A stretch of DNA of 64,000 bases, from positions 11,966,052 to 12,030,051 of the forward strand of contig NC_088776.1 in the NCBI RefSeq assembly GCF_954871325.1. The letters run 5' to 3'. Source of the stretch: Gordionus sp. m RMFG-2023 (Eukaryota > Nematomorpha > Gordioida > Chordodea > Parachordodidae). Below, in pieces: positions 51,128-62,774 of the stretch; positions within the stretch are counted from its first letter, which is position 1; each line of letters begins with the position of its first letter. Under the pieces are notes generated by a model that was given only the letters and a program-made list of their open reading frames with translations, searched no databases and had not been told where the DNA came from. The position numbers and the translations under genes were made by a program.

Positions 51128-51834
51128 TTCATAGATGTTTATAATAAAAATAAATTAGAAGATGGTGTTGCTTCAATAAAAAAAAATATCTAACCGTAAT
51201 GAACCTTTATAATTAGCTGAACCGAACGGAACCTTTATATAAATTTCTTCTCAAGAACCGTAACCCAAACGTAACCATTATAATTTTTTATATACTGAAC
51301 CAGTACCGTAACCAAACTGAACAGTTATAAATAACGGTTCGGGTCCCTGCTTAAATGTTCAACGAAATGCCATATTGCATTGAATAATTGTTGCAATAAT
51401 TCGGATTTTTTATAAATATATTTTTTAAAACAAAAAAGTCTTAACCTCATCCCTTTTCATTCATTATATTTCTTAATTTTATAATATTTACTCTTTTTTT
51501 AAATTCTCTTTTTAAATCCCTTATTTTAACATTTTAATTATATGGTGCCAGCCGCAAAAAAGAGATGAAAAAGTAATTATTATTTTTTTTTTCATGGGGA
51601 TTCGGAATATTTTTTAAAATAATATTTCGAATAAAACGTGGGGATTCCGAATCCCACATGATTCCATATCCCAATACGACACATATATATATAAGATTAT
51701 AATATTATTTTCATTATATAAACCTAAAATTTATAAATTTTTGTAAATAAAATTATGAAACATGTCCGAAATCTTCCATAAAAAAAATAAAGAAATAAAA
51801 CAAAACGAGAATAAAATACGGAAAATAACGCGCC

Positions 51835-52770
51835 GGCCGCCGATAGTTTGTCGGCGCACAGGTCTAAATATAGCCCTTGTTTCCTTCATCTCATTAACCT
51901 TATCAGTAAAAAATATTGCCTCGCAAATTATTACCATCGATTAAGATAATTTATTAGATGAAGCCTTACGTTGTTGGAACATTAATGTTTTACCAAACAC
52001 AGCCCCGCCAGATTCAACGAAACAAAAAGATTGGGATCAAGGATTGGTATCTCGTTCCTTAGCTTACCTCAACTTGAGCGATGATCACCAATATAAATCC
52101 CTCCTAAGATCTCTTAATTTCAACAACTCTGGCCATGAATGATTAGATTCATATCTCAGTATTTTAAATAACCAGCTAATAGATAACGACGCTTTTCGTT
52201 ATGCAATCAATTTACGCTTGGGCGTACCTTTCCTAAACCATTATATTTGAAATAAATGCAATCAATCGGCAGACGCGTATGGGAGACACGCTCTCCGCTG
52301 TAAATTTATATCAAAAATCAGCCGACATGATAAAATAAATGAAATAATAGCTTCTTTTTTAAATAAAGCCAATTTTAGAACCTACATCCTTTTCAGATAA
52401 AAAACGCCCTGACGGCAAAACCGTCGTACCTTTTTTCATGGGAAAGCCTTTAATGTGGGATTTTACCTGCATTGATCCCATGGCTCCATCCAATAATTCC
52501 CATGATCCCCTTAACAGAGCCGAATCTCTAAAAAATATATAATACTCACACCTAATGTGTGATAACCACTCTGTTCCAATAGCAGCTACATCAACCTGCT
52601 CTTTTGGACAAGCGGCTTTAGATCTATTCAAAACAATATCCAAATCAATAAAAAAATCATACCTTTCTCCATTTTACAAACTCAAGCAGAAAATCGCCGT
52701 ATCTATAATTAGATCTAATTATCAAATATTTAAAACATCATGGCCCGACCTCGCCATTTGATATTTCTTT
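51835..52770 (+). pseudogene. Decayed C-terminal part of an R2-like element, copy at 51.8 kb
   Basis: Frames in order: DDHQYKSLLRSLNFNNSGHE (about 52080), FRYAINLRLGVPFLNHYI (about 52195), then ADAYGRHALRCKFISKISRH (about 52270) with DKINEIIASFLNKANF, DGKTVVPFFMGKPLMWDFTC (about 52410-52470), and ALDLFKTISKSIKKSYLSPF with KQKIAVSIIRSN to WPDLAI at 52759. G.H.L.C......RH..IN and WDFTC match the restriction-like endonuclease block of the 12.7-kb element. Broken by several stops and shifts. It starts at a GC-rich junction (GCGCCGGCCGCCGATAG). Confidence 0.78.
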
Positions 52771-53729
52771 TTTTTAATGTTTTTTTTTCTTTTTATAAAA
52801 ATATACATTTGTATTTTATTTAACTTAAATTGATATATGACATTTATTATATTCTCTATATTTTAATGTTAATTTTTAAATAATTATATTTTATCATATT
52901 TATATATGAATTTTAATATAAATTGAATTTTTAATAAAAAAAAATTAATCTATTAATTTTATATATAAGGCTATGCCCTATATATATTTCAAAAAGCCTC
53001 AAAATTTCAAAACTTTTTAAAATTATGAAACATGTCCAAAATCTTCAATTAAAATTTTTTATAAATTTATAATTTCTACCAATTTATTTTTTACTTTCCA
53101 TTTCGATTAATATAACTGCTCGTTTTTTCGTTAAAGTTAGAAAAGTTTATTAATTGTATTTTTGATATTTAGGTTAAAAGCGTAATAAACTGCTTATGTT
53201 TCACAAGGAAACAGAAATAATTAGTGGTAAATCCATGTGTCCTGGTTCATCTTAATTATTGAAACTTATATCTGTATAGACCAGTCTGTTCAGATTTTGA
53301 ACTAAGGTCACCCTATTCAGTTTTGTTTTAAGTGTAAACTAAATCTAAACAACCTCTTTCTTTTTATTCTATTTATTAGACTGTGTCCAAAACTATTTTA
53401 AAAAAATTTGAAAAGTTTTTGCCAATTTTAATGAAATCGTATGTTAAATTTTCTAGAATAATATTCTAGGCATGTTTTATTTTTGTAGCTTATTTATAAA
53501 TTTTCATTAAAGTTTAAGTTTGTGAATTTAATTTTTTAATATTTTGAACGCAGATATATAGAAGGCTAAACAGATTTCTGTTTAGAAAATAGGAGTCAAA
53601 ACACGAACCTTAAAGCGGGGGAATTTTTTTCACTTTAAATCCAGCTCTTGTTTGTAAATCACATTATTTACATTTTTTTTAAAAAAATATTTGCGTATAA
53701 TATAAAACTATATAAAAATCTATTTTAAT
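52771..53729. other. Gene-free stretch downstream of TRMT10C
   Basis: Contains two GGCTATGCCC/GACTGTGTCC-type repeat ends (52972, 53381) related to the MITE at 41351. No gene seen. Confidence 0.4.
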
Positions 53730-56700
53730 TCAAAATTTTAGAATATTTTTAAATCGTTTGTCTTGAATATCGGTATTATCCTGGTAATTGTATAATTTTC
53801 TACGCGGAATATGCTTCAAAGCGACATTCCAATCTCCCGTATTTTTAATATCCAATAATATCCCCATAACGTGATTTAAGGGTAAATCTTTCTTACCCAA
53901 ACCCCATCTAAACAATTTAATTTTTTTTAAAAAAAATAATTATATATTATAATTATATAAATTATAATTTGATGTATTATAATTAGTTTATTTATTGCAA
54001 TATATATATTGTAAATATAAATAATTCGTAGGAGTTAGCAGAACGTTAAATGTTATCTGACCAGCTGATATTTCTAGCTTCTTTTAGTTCCCAAGAAAAA
54101 TTTAATTACTAAATAGAATGATTTTTAAGTGGGCTCACTAAACTTTATCGAAATAATAACTTAATAACATTATATATATCCAAGTTTTAGACCTTAAATA
54201 ACGATCTATTGGCAATTTATACGTTTTAACTTTTTCCCTTTTCGCTTTCGCTAATGAGTAAGGTTTGCTAGAACTCTTTTCAACTAAGGCACCTATCACA
54301 TAAGTCGCAAAAGGATCATATACTTCCATATAATTCTTAAAATTTTTTTATCACCATAAAAATAAATGTATATCAAAATTTAACATTAGTGTTGTTAAAC
54401 AGCTTGATTTGAGCCGATTATTAAAAAGGGCTAACTCAATATTTTAGCCAGAAAAATATTGTCTAAGTCTCTAGATTTCGCTAATAGATGTCCAAATTAT
54501 TGTGCTATCTCTAAGTAAAATCTTCAGGCTTGCGTAATATTTTTAAGGATAAAATATTGAGTTAGTCATTTTTAAAAACCGATTCAAATCGAGCCGTTTA
54601 ACAACATTGTATTATTAAATAAATTAGTTTTTTTTTTAAACAAGCAAAGTAGGGCTGCGCCGATATTAAATATTGAATCGGCACCAATATTTAACGTTTT
54701 AAAAAAATTGATCCGATATTTTTTATTGCTTTTGGTTATTTTATGATTGCATATAAATTTTTTTTTATTTTCTAAATAATTACGTAGTAAAATAACGAGA
54801 GGAACTAAAATATAATTTATTTGCTGTAATTAGTGTTGTTAATAGACTGTCGACTTAATCGAAAACTGAGCCAAGTAGTTATAAACTCGAGTCGACTAGA
54901 GGACGAGTATTTAAAAAAATTTTTATTATTAATTAACAAAACAACTATTTTTTTACTTATACTTCCAATTTGAGTCGTGAAGAGTTATATACTCTAGTTG
55001 ACTAGAAGATGAGTAGTTCTTATGAACCTGACTCAACAAGTTGAGTCGACTAGAGGAAAGAGGATGAGTATTTCAAATTTGTTATTATTAATTAAGATAT
55101 TTGTTCTGTTTTTTATATTTTTTTACTTTTGATATCCAACTTTAGTCGTGAATACGAGTTATACAGCCTGTAAAGTTTAAACAAATAGTTAAAAATTTTA
55201 CTCTATTTATTTAAAATATTATCTGCAATAAGAAAAGGATTTTAAAATATCTAACGTGTCAATTCAGCGATTGTTAAATGGCTCGATTTCGACAATCTTT
55301 AAAAACGGTTAACTCAAGATTTGGGCAAAAAGTTATTGCAGAAAGGTTTGGACTTTTATTGGCAAAATTTCGAGCCTTAGGTTATAATATCTTAGCTAAA
55401 ATCTTGATTTAGCCCTTTTTAAAAATCGGCCAAATGGAGCTGTTTAACAACATAACACATTCACCCTGCAAATATTAATGATATAAACTTCTGGAGTATT
55501 AAAAAAAACAAAATAGACTTTACCCCGTGAAAGTTGGTTGGCTTCTTTTAAAATAGATAATATAGATATTTTTATGACATTGGTTCAAAGATGAATGGTA
55601 AATAATAATCAATATAGATATCGGATCGGTTTTTTTTAGTGATATAAGACTTATGAAAAATTTGTGGATCGGTATAGCCCTAATGCAAAGTTTTATGTTT
55701 AAAAAAATATACCGGTGCATTTGGTGAAAGATATATCAGATTTTCGTGCGGAAATAAATCTAAAAGTATTTATATATTATTTGCAAAAAAATGTATTCAG
55801 TAGTAATAAAATACAGTATCAAATCAACCCAACCTTAATTATAAAATTAGCTCATTAAATAAACGAAACACTCAATCAAATTATTCTAATAGAGCAAAAC
55901 AAGACCATATAACATTTTTTTGTAAATTAATATTGTTTTCAGTTATATACTGATATTAACTCTCTAAGGATTATTCGAAAATTTATAGAAAATAAATGCC
56001 GGAAATATTTGAGTAATCTACTTTTAAATATTAATAAATAAATAATAAACGGTAAAACATATTATTTGGGTTGGGAGCAACAATATTCCCAACTTAGACA
56101 GTTGCCTAATTTATAGAGACTTTTTACTTTTTTTTAAAAAAAAAACATTTTAAATCATTTTTAAATTTGAAGGTTAGCAAAAAAAGTGTGATTATTGTTC
56201 AACCATTTTCAAATAATTTTTTTATTTTTATTAATTCATCAAAATCATGAATAAATGTTTATATGTTAGCGGCAATGTGTTATTATTTTTTAACTGTAAA
56301 TAATTTTTTGAGCGCGTTTTTAAAATTTAAAAAATCTGATTTTACCGTAAATGTACTCCAGCATGCTTAGAATACCTATCTTATGAATTCCAGATAATTT
56401 TGTCGTTAACTTTTGAGGCATTTATAAATGGAAAGACGAATTATATTAAAAAAACACATTGTAACTAACACATACATATACTTATACAAAAGAAGAATGT
56501 GCACATATATAAAATTATTATATAATGGTTGTAGTGTTGTAAACGAAGTTCGTTTTTTTGAAAAAAGGTGATGAACGGCGTTCCTTTTTTTTTGACGAAC
56601 TTTGAACGTGAACGCGTTCCTTTTCTTTGATGAACGCGTTCAATTTTACGTTCGTTCAATTTTAAAAACACTTTTTATTTTTATTTATTTGAAAAATTAA

Positions 56701-59700
56701 TATTAATCCGCATTTTTTAACAAAAAAGTCTTATATTTTTATTTATTTGAAAAATTAATATTTAATCCAATTTTTTAACAAAAAAGTCTTATATTTTTTA
56801 ATCAGCTGTTTTTACTTTTTCCTCTTTCATATTGCAATTAACGTACCATAACGTATTACTACTAGAGAAGATAAGATTAAAGTTTATTAATTTGAATATT
56901 TTAATTTAATAGATTAGCATTTGCATGGATATAAATATTTCATCATCAGATTCTGAAAATCAAAATTCAATATTAGATGAATTAGAATTAGGCCCAAATA
57001 TCAAAAATATTTCACTGTTTTAAAATCAAAAGGTAATTCAATAGTTACCAAATGTAAAATGTGTCCAAAAAGTATTATATCAGTGTCAACATCTTCAAGC
57101 TCCAATTTAAAAAGACATCTGATTGTAACATTAATTATTTTATATTATATAATATGTATAACTATATAGCCAGTTAATAATTTATTTTAATTGTTCTAAG
57201 TAAAAATAATTACATAATATATATATATAGTTAATTATAATAAGGCACTTTAATATTAGTATTTAAGAAAAAAAACTTATAAATTAATTTTTTTATCGAT
57301 CTATTATATTGTATTTATAATTATATTATCAAAATAAAACTATTATTTTTTTATCATGGCTAATATATTGTGTTGAAAAATATAAGGCATTTATTTATAT
57401 TAAATTAAATTTTAAAAAAAATTTATCATAAAATTTTGAACGCATGAACGCGTTCCTTTTTTTAAATTTGAACGTGAACGCGTTCGATTTTTGTCAATGA
57501 ACGTTGAACGCGTTCGATTTTTGTCAATGAACGTTGAACGCGTTCGATTTTTTTAAAAATGTTTACAGCACTAAATGGTTGTATATAAAATAAGAATAAA
57601 AATTAATTTATGTAATAAAATAAGATGTTATCTTTTTTTGGTATATGTTTTATTTGCATGACATTTGAAAATATCTTCTTTGGATTTGTGAATATTGTAC
57701 AAACAATTTCTTTAAAAAATACTAATCTTTTAGCATATTCTCTTTGAGTATTATGATATAGGAATTTGATAATCTCTATTTTTTTTTTAAATTATTGATA
57801 ACTTATTCTATTTGTTTCTTTATTAATTTTGTTATTTGACATGAATAAGTTTTAAAATAAGATGAAATATGAATGAATGCAATAAAACAAATGCTCACTT
57901 TATAGTGGTCTTACACAAGAAAAAAATTAAACATCTACCCACTTCTTAAGGTAGAGAGTTGTCCAAATTATTAAAATATTTTTTAATAATATTTAATAGG
58001 AATTTGATTGTAACTCCAAATTTTGTAAATTGAGGAGTTTAATTAAACAGGCAAGAATATAATTTATTCTTTAAAGAAATTTATTTTGTATTATAAAATG
58101 TGGGACTAAAATAGGTGCCCATGAAAACTACGTGCTCCCATAGGCCCCCTATGAAAGAAGCTTAATTTAATTTAAATTATATTAATATAGAATCGTATTT
58201 AGCTTCATAAGATGAGTTAGAAAATGTTTTTTTTAATTTTTAAAATATAATTTTAACATTTTATATACCTTTTAATAAGCTCTATAGGATTTGGTGATTT
58301 ATTTTTTTATAAATTAAGCTTCTTTAATAGGGAGCACGTATTTTAGTCATGTAAAAAAATGATTTTTTTTTAAATTTTACTATGTTACGATTTTTTTTTA
58401 AATTAAAAAAAAACATTTTCTAACTCATCTTATGAAGCTAGATACAAATCTATATTTATATAATTTAAATTAAGCTCCTTTCATAGGGGGCATGTAGGGG
58501 CGCATGGTATTCAGGAGTGCATATTTTAGTCATAACCTAAAATCAAATAAAAACAATTTCAACTTTTATCATATGGGTTCTATTTGTAACTAAATAAAAA
58601 TTTCAGTAAAATCAATTTTTTAATCAAAAAAACTAATTTTAAAGATAATTTATTAAATTAATGAATAATATATAGTATAGACCTGTAAAATTAAAATAAG
58701 CATAAGCCCAACTGGAGACATTTGGCATTTTTTTAGATCTAGGTGCAGCCCATAGCTATTTAAAAGCTTGAGGATAAATTTAAAATAATATTAATTCTAT
58801 TCTCCTATAACATTATACAGTTGTGATTTTCATAAAATTTAAGACATATAGTTTAATTATTTTATAATAAAAACTATACCTAAATAAGATTTATCTGTTG
58901 CTTCTATAAATGCATTTTCAATGTCAACCATACGTTTTTGAATTATATCTAATAAAGATTCAGACTTTGTAGATATTTGACCATTACTATTTTGATTTGG
59001 ATTCATTTTATGACAATTACAGAATAATATATTAAAAGGTTGTTTATTTGATCTATTAAGATGATGCATTTCACGAATTTGATTAGCTGTTTCACCCTTT
59101 TCATATAAATTCATGTGTTTATCAAATTCCATATCTAACACCAAATTGGGTTCACCTATTACTTTATTTAATGCCAATCTATGTGCAAAAAAGTTTTTCA
59201 TTTTTGCTTCTCTAATGTAGAAAAACATACTATTTTCTTTTAAACCATAAAGAATATGACCAGCTTGTTCATCTAAAACAGATTTTCTAATTTCATATCT
59301 TTTTTTAACTTGTTTATCTTTTTTAGCCTTATAATTGGCTGTTGACATTTCATTTTTAAATAAATACCGATAATATTTAACTCTTTGTTGTTTTGATGGT
59401 AGATTTAAAAGATTTTCCCACTGAATATCTGTAACAACTGATGGCACTTTATGGACAGAATAGGAATGGCTAGTGCTTGAATTATTATGGGTTTCTTCGT
59501 CTGGTATAAATGTATCAGGATTATCAGAAGTATTAATTCGTGATGACATATCAAATTTTAAAAGTTCATATTCCATTTTTAAGATTGCCAACTTTTTTTC
59601 TTTATCTATATATTCTAATTCATTGTCATGCTTTGATCCATTTTCCATACTGAACATTTTTGTTTGGGTAATATGAGAATTCCTTATTATTTTTAAATTT

Positions 59701-59828
59701 GTCTCTTTGATATTTTGTTGATTAAAATTTATTAATTTAGATGAGCTAAAATATTTTTTGCTAATATTTGCACATATAATGAAAGAATTATTTGAAATAT
59801 TTCTAATAAGAAAATTTAACTTTTTCAT
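53730..59828 (-). CDS. TRMT10C: tRNA methyltransferase 10 homolog C / mitochondrial RNase P protein 1, four exons
   Basis: Minus-strand exons 59828-58880, 55759-55713, 54335-54193 and 53907-53730, all GT-AG, in frame, 438 residues (human 403). Exon 1 has a basic, Asn/Ser-rich N-terminus (MKKLNFLIRNISNNSFIICA) that suits mitochondrial import, a coiled-coil-like middle and the start of the SPOUT methyltransferase domain (EPNLVLDMEFDKHM, FNILFCNCHKM). Exon 2 (47 nt) encodes LFPHENLIYLSPNAP, exon 3 VIGALVEKSSSKPYSLAKAK and the LPIDRY motif holding the family's catalytic aspartate, exon 4 WGLGKKDLPLNHVMGILLDI through NVALKHIPRRK. The protein methylates purine 9 of mitochondrial tRNAs and, with HSD17B10 and PRORP, forms protein-only RNase P; that is family knowledge. 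Intron 1 (3.1 kb) and intron 2 (1.4 kb) are filled with MITEs. The first in-frame ATG was taken as start. Confidence 0.94.
54387..54609. mobile_element. MITE of the TAGTGTTGTTAAAC family in TRMT10C intron 2
   Basis: Starts TAGTGTTGTTAAACAGCTTG, ends AATCGAGCCGTTTAACAACA. Full-length, with the inner AACTCAATATTTTAGCC/AAATATTGAGTTAGTC inverted halves. No exact target duplication. Confidence 0.82.
54831..55160. mobile_element. Element fragment with TAGTGTTGTTAATAG end and TCGACT repeats
   Basis: Begins TAGTGTTGTTAATAGACTGT and carries repeated GAGTCGACTAGAGGA and TTGAGTCG/TTTGAGTCGTGAA sequences, like the GTCGAC-rich ends of the 5-kb palindromic element. Right end not identified; limit approximate. 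Confidence 0.5.
55265..55454. mobile_element. MITE of the TAGTGTTGTTAAAC family, nested
   Basis: Left AGCGATTGTTAAATGGCTCG, right AAATGGAGCTGTTTAACAAC, with AACTCAAGATTTGGGC/TAAAATCTTGATTTAGCC inner halves. About 190 bp, inside the 54650-55682 element. No exact target duplication. Confidence 0.7.
56532..57573. mobile_element. hAT element with BED-finger remnant and exact 8-bp TSD
   Basis: Starts TAGTGTTGTAAACGAAGTTC and ends AATGTTTACAGCACTA; both flanks are AATGGTTG (56524-56531, 57574-57581). Subterminal repeats of GAACGCGTTC/GAACGTGAACGCGTTCC lie in inverted orientation at both ends. Inside on the + strand, 56925-57125 carries MDINISSSDSENQNSILDEL and, in a shifted frame, TKCKMCPKSI...SSSNLKRHL, the C..C...H end of a BED zinc finger typical of hAT transposases. 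1042 bp, an internal deletion derivative of an autonomous hAT. In TRMT10C intron 1. Confidence 0.93.
58103..58535. mobile_element. MITE with long inverted ends in TRMT10C intron 1
   Basis: Left end GGGACTAAAATAGGTGCCCA, right end GTGCATATTTTAGTCAT, with matching inner blocks (CCCCCTATGAAAGAAGCTTA against AAGCTCCTTTCATAGGGGG, and ATGAGTTAGAAAATGTTTTT against its inverse). About 430 bp, non-coding. No superfamily assigned. Confidence 0.7.
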
Positions 59829-61089
59829 CGAAAAGTAAATAAAGTTTAAAAATCTAACCGATGGATAAAGAGTGTCAATACATTATAATCCAAATATAGT
59901 GTTTCACACGTCGCGCTATATTGATATGACACAGGATATTGATATGACACTGGATATTGATAGATGCATAATTTGGGTTTCAATTAGAGGTCTGCAATGG
60001 ACAGGTAAAACTTACTCGTCCGTCTGCTCATTTGTTTGAAATTTATACCCGCTCACCCATTAAAATAAGTTTTTATACCCTTTCACCCATTTAAACATTA
60101 AATATGCCCATTCCAGGGGCATACGTAGGAATTCGTTGGGGGGTGGGGGGGGGGGGGGGGGGTAATTAAATTTTTTTATAAAAATTATTTTAGAATTTAT
60201 TTAATAATATATCGTAAGTTTAATAATTATTTATCAAGGCTACTATAAAATATTGTCAATTTATAATACATAAATTTAAATTTTTTTTACTTATATTTTT
60301 TTGCTTATAGATAAGACAAAAGTTTGTATATCTATTAGAGAAATCTCGAGACTTATTGTTTTTCTGGATAAAATATTAAGCTGACCGTTTTTAAAAATTG
60401 GATAATAGAGTAATTTAACATCACTTCTTCTCAAGTATGGTTTTCAAATTGTAAGAAGAAAATGTTCTTTCATTAGTAGCTAACATAACAGTACTATTAG
60501 GTAGAGTTGTCAAAATAAATAATAACCCATATATATATTAGGAAAATAATCTAAAATGTTTTTGAAATTATGCTAACTATAGCATTTTTTGGAACATTAT
60601 CAACCATATTTAACCATTTGCACTATAGTTTGTATTTAGTTTTGTTAAATAATAGTGATTATACCTTTCGGTCAAAATTTTATATTAACATTTTTTTTAT
60701 ATATATCATTTTAATGTGACATTTTTTTTATTGACTTTGTATTTAAATTTAATCGGTGAAAATTTTATATTAACATTTTTTTATACATCAATTTGTATTA
60801 GTTATTTTTTTTATTATTCTTTTAAAAAAAGATATATAAGGAGATAAAAAAATGTAATTTAAAAAAAGAAAATTTTGTATTTAAATTTAATCGGTGAAAA
60901 TTTTATATTAACATTTTTTTATACATCAATTTGTATTAGTTATTTTTTTTATTATTGTTTAAAAAAAAGATATATAAAGAGATAAAAAAATGTAATTTAG
61001 AAAAGAAAATAAATATGTAATATATCATATAATAATATTTAAATTATGATTAAAAATAAAATGTGATATCATTATCTATCAAATAATAA
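59829..61089. other. Stretch upstream of TRMT10C with repeat scraps
   Basis: No gene. 59988 begins TAGAGGTCTGCAATGG with repeated CTCACCCATT, a probable hAT-type end. 60114 begins CAGGGGCATACGTAGGAATT followed by a 25-bp G-rich run, another hAT-like end without a partner. 60310-60425 is a half MITE of the TAGTGTTG family. 60738-60842 and 60877-60981 are a direct duplication. Confidence 0.5.
60738..60985. repeat. Direct duplication of about 105-139 bp
   Basis: Two adjacent copies containing TTTAAATTTAATCGGTGAAA, ATTTTATATTAACATTTTTT and ACATCAATTTGTATTAGTTA, nearly identical, at 139-bp offset. Recent local duplication in non-coding DNA. Confidence 0.8.
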
Positions 61090-62245
61090 ATGTGGATTTT
61101 AATTCAATTTCAACATGGAGGCCAATCTACGTCCGAACTTTGCGTAAGTACTATCTCAAAATTTGATCTTGATTTTGCAATGTACATTTATTCTATTTCA
61201 CCGCCTAGTATCGATGACAACGCCTACATAGGGAAATTGCAGAATTTCTTCAACACCAGCAAGATCTCCAACGGAGAAAAGGCCGCTTTATTTTTCCGAA
61301 GTCTTCCTGATGACGAATTCAATAATATTGGGGCAATTTGCACTGAGGAAGACTTCCAGGACCCATTCGCCTGCTTGGCAAATTCAAGTTACAACATCCA
61401 TCGAAGACCGACAACGCTAAATTATCATTATTTTTTGCTGCAACTCAAGGCAAGGATGAGACATTCTCGGCTTGGGTCACGCGCGTAGCACGACTCAATA
61501 AAGAATGTAAATTTAATGGCATTCAGAGAATTATTGAGAAAGTGAGAGTATCTTCGTATTCCAAAGATGTCAGGAAAGCGGTCTAGAGCTCTATGACCAT
61601 AGAAGACATTTACAATCTAGGTCTAAAGTAAGACACCGCGGACCCAAGTGGCATCAAGGGCGAGATGAAATTGTTACATTTGAATGAATCACCTGGTGTA
61701 CAAGAGGTTAATCACATAGGCAGAGTCAAAAATAGTTACGTAACAACAAAACCCATTCAGGACTCTCACGCACATGGTAAATCTCTTATCAAGCAACCCC
61801 AGTTCATCAATGACAATCGCTCCGCACAGCATTTCGATGAACGTTACGATTTACGCTGCGACTATTGCCGTGACAAACGATTTGATGAACGTTACGATAT
61901 ACGCTACGACAACGACCGCGACAAACGATTCAACGGATAGCACAACAAATTCCACGACAATCGTTTTGATCAAAGCTATGATAATTGTCACTATAACCGC
62001 AACCGTTTCGATAATCGCAACGATAACTACTACGACGATCGATACAACAATAGCGAGTACTCCATGGTGCCACGACTGTGACCATCATCAAAGCCCTGAT
62101 CGACCGGATGACTGCTATAGAGTTGTAACCGAACCAACTATCCCCGTCGTGGTCAGCAAAGATACAACCCTCAAAATATTAATGGTTTTCCGAAATATTC
62201 TTTGAGGCCCAACCAGTATAAAAATGACAATAATACTTACAATAG

Positions 62246-62515
62246 TGTTACATTTGAATATTTATTATTGTAAGATATATTTAAAGGTCACCTTATATTT
62301 GTATATTATATTATTCCGACATGTAATATTATATTATCGAGGTTAATCAAATTGCATATTATTAGAAGTTAAATTGGATAATTATATAAATGTATATATA
62401 CCAAAAGAATTACAAATAAAAGTATTATCGTTTTTTAAAAAAACTTTAATCGATATAAGGCGACGAGGTAAAAGGTCGCGCGGATTTCGGTCTTCGGTCA
62501 AGTTAAATATTATAT
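62246..62515 (+). repeat. LTR copy 1 of the fossil Gypsy element
   Basis: Starts TGTTACATTTGAATATTTAT. The first 122 bp recur at 63879-64000. The right limit is uncertain because copy 2 is cut by the window end. Confidence 0.7.
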
Positions 62516-62774
62516 AGAATTATAATTTTTTTTTGTTAAAAAAGATAAATAAATAAATTGATTTAGCAATTATGGATAAAAAATGAATGAGATAAATGGG
62601 CTACTGACGACTATAGACACATAAAATATCCTCAAAATTTTCTATTGATAGAGGAGCAATTGATTTCATTAGATTAAGTCGCGGCCCTACTAAATTCACA
62701 ATAAAGAATTAAGAATTCGCGATCAATTATTGGCCGGAGAACTATGTTTACGATACCCAGAAAAGACGAAGACC

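Larger units (their letters stand above)
49013..51829. repeat. 2.8-kb inverted-repeat structure with hAT remnants
   Basis: The outer arms match in inverted orientation from GTTATTTTCCGTATTTTATT (49013) and its complement (ending 51829) inward for about 600 bp, to about 49640 and 51230. They include CATGTTTCATAATTTTATTT, GGGATTCGGAATCCC and TGGTGCCAGCCGC blocks. Inside each arm is a hAT-like terminus: CAGGGACCCGAACATTTATA at 49552 and TTCGGGTCCCTG ending 51349. The sequence outside those two termini is also inverted (CATTTAAG, CTTAAATG), so the duplication is of a hAT end plus its flank. Confidence 0.8.
54650..55682. mobile_element. hAT-type element with TAGGGCTGCGCCGATA end, carrying nested MITEs
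   Basis: Left end TAGGGCTGCGCCGATATT, right end GGATCGGTATAGCCCTA. Flanks AAGCAAAG (54642-54649) and ATGCAAAG (55683-55690), an 8-bp duplication with one difference. Same class as the copy at 27287. Two other insertions lie inside (54831 and 55265), which explains its 1033-bp size. TRMT10C exon 2 begins only 30 bp beyond its right end. Confidence 0.75.

Noticed and set aside
55520-55720. Minus-strand 66-codon frame
   Set aside because: It overlaps a hAT-type element and the TRMT10C exon 2 in another frame; the coding frame there is LFPHENLIYLSPNAP.
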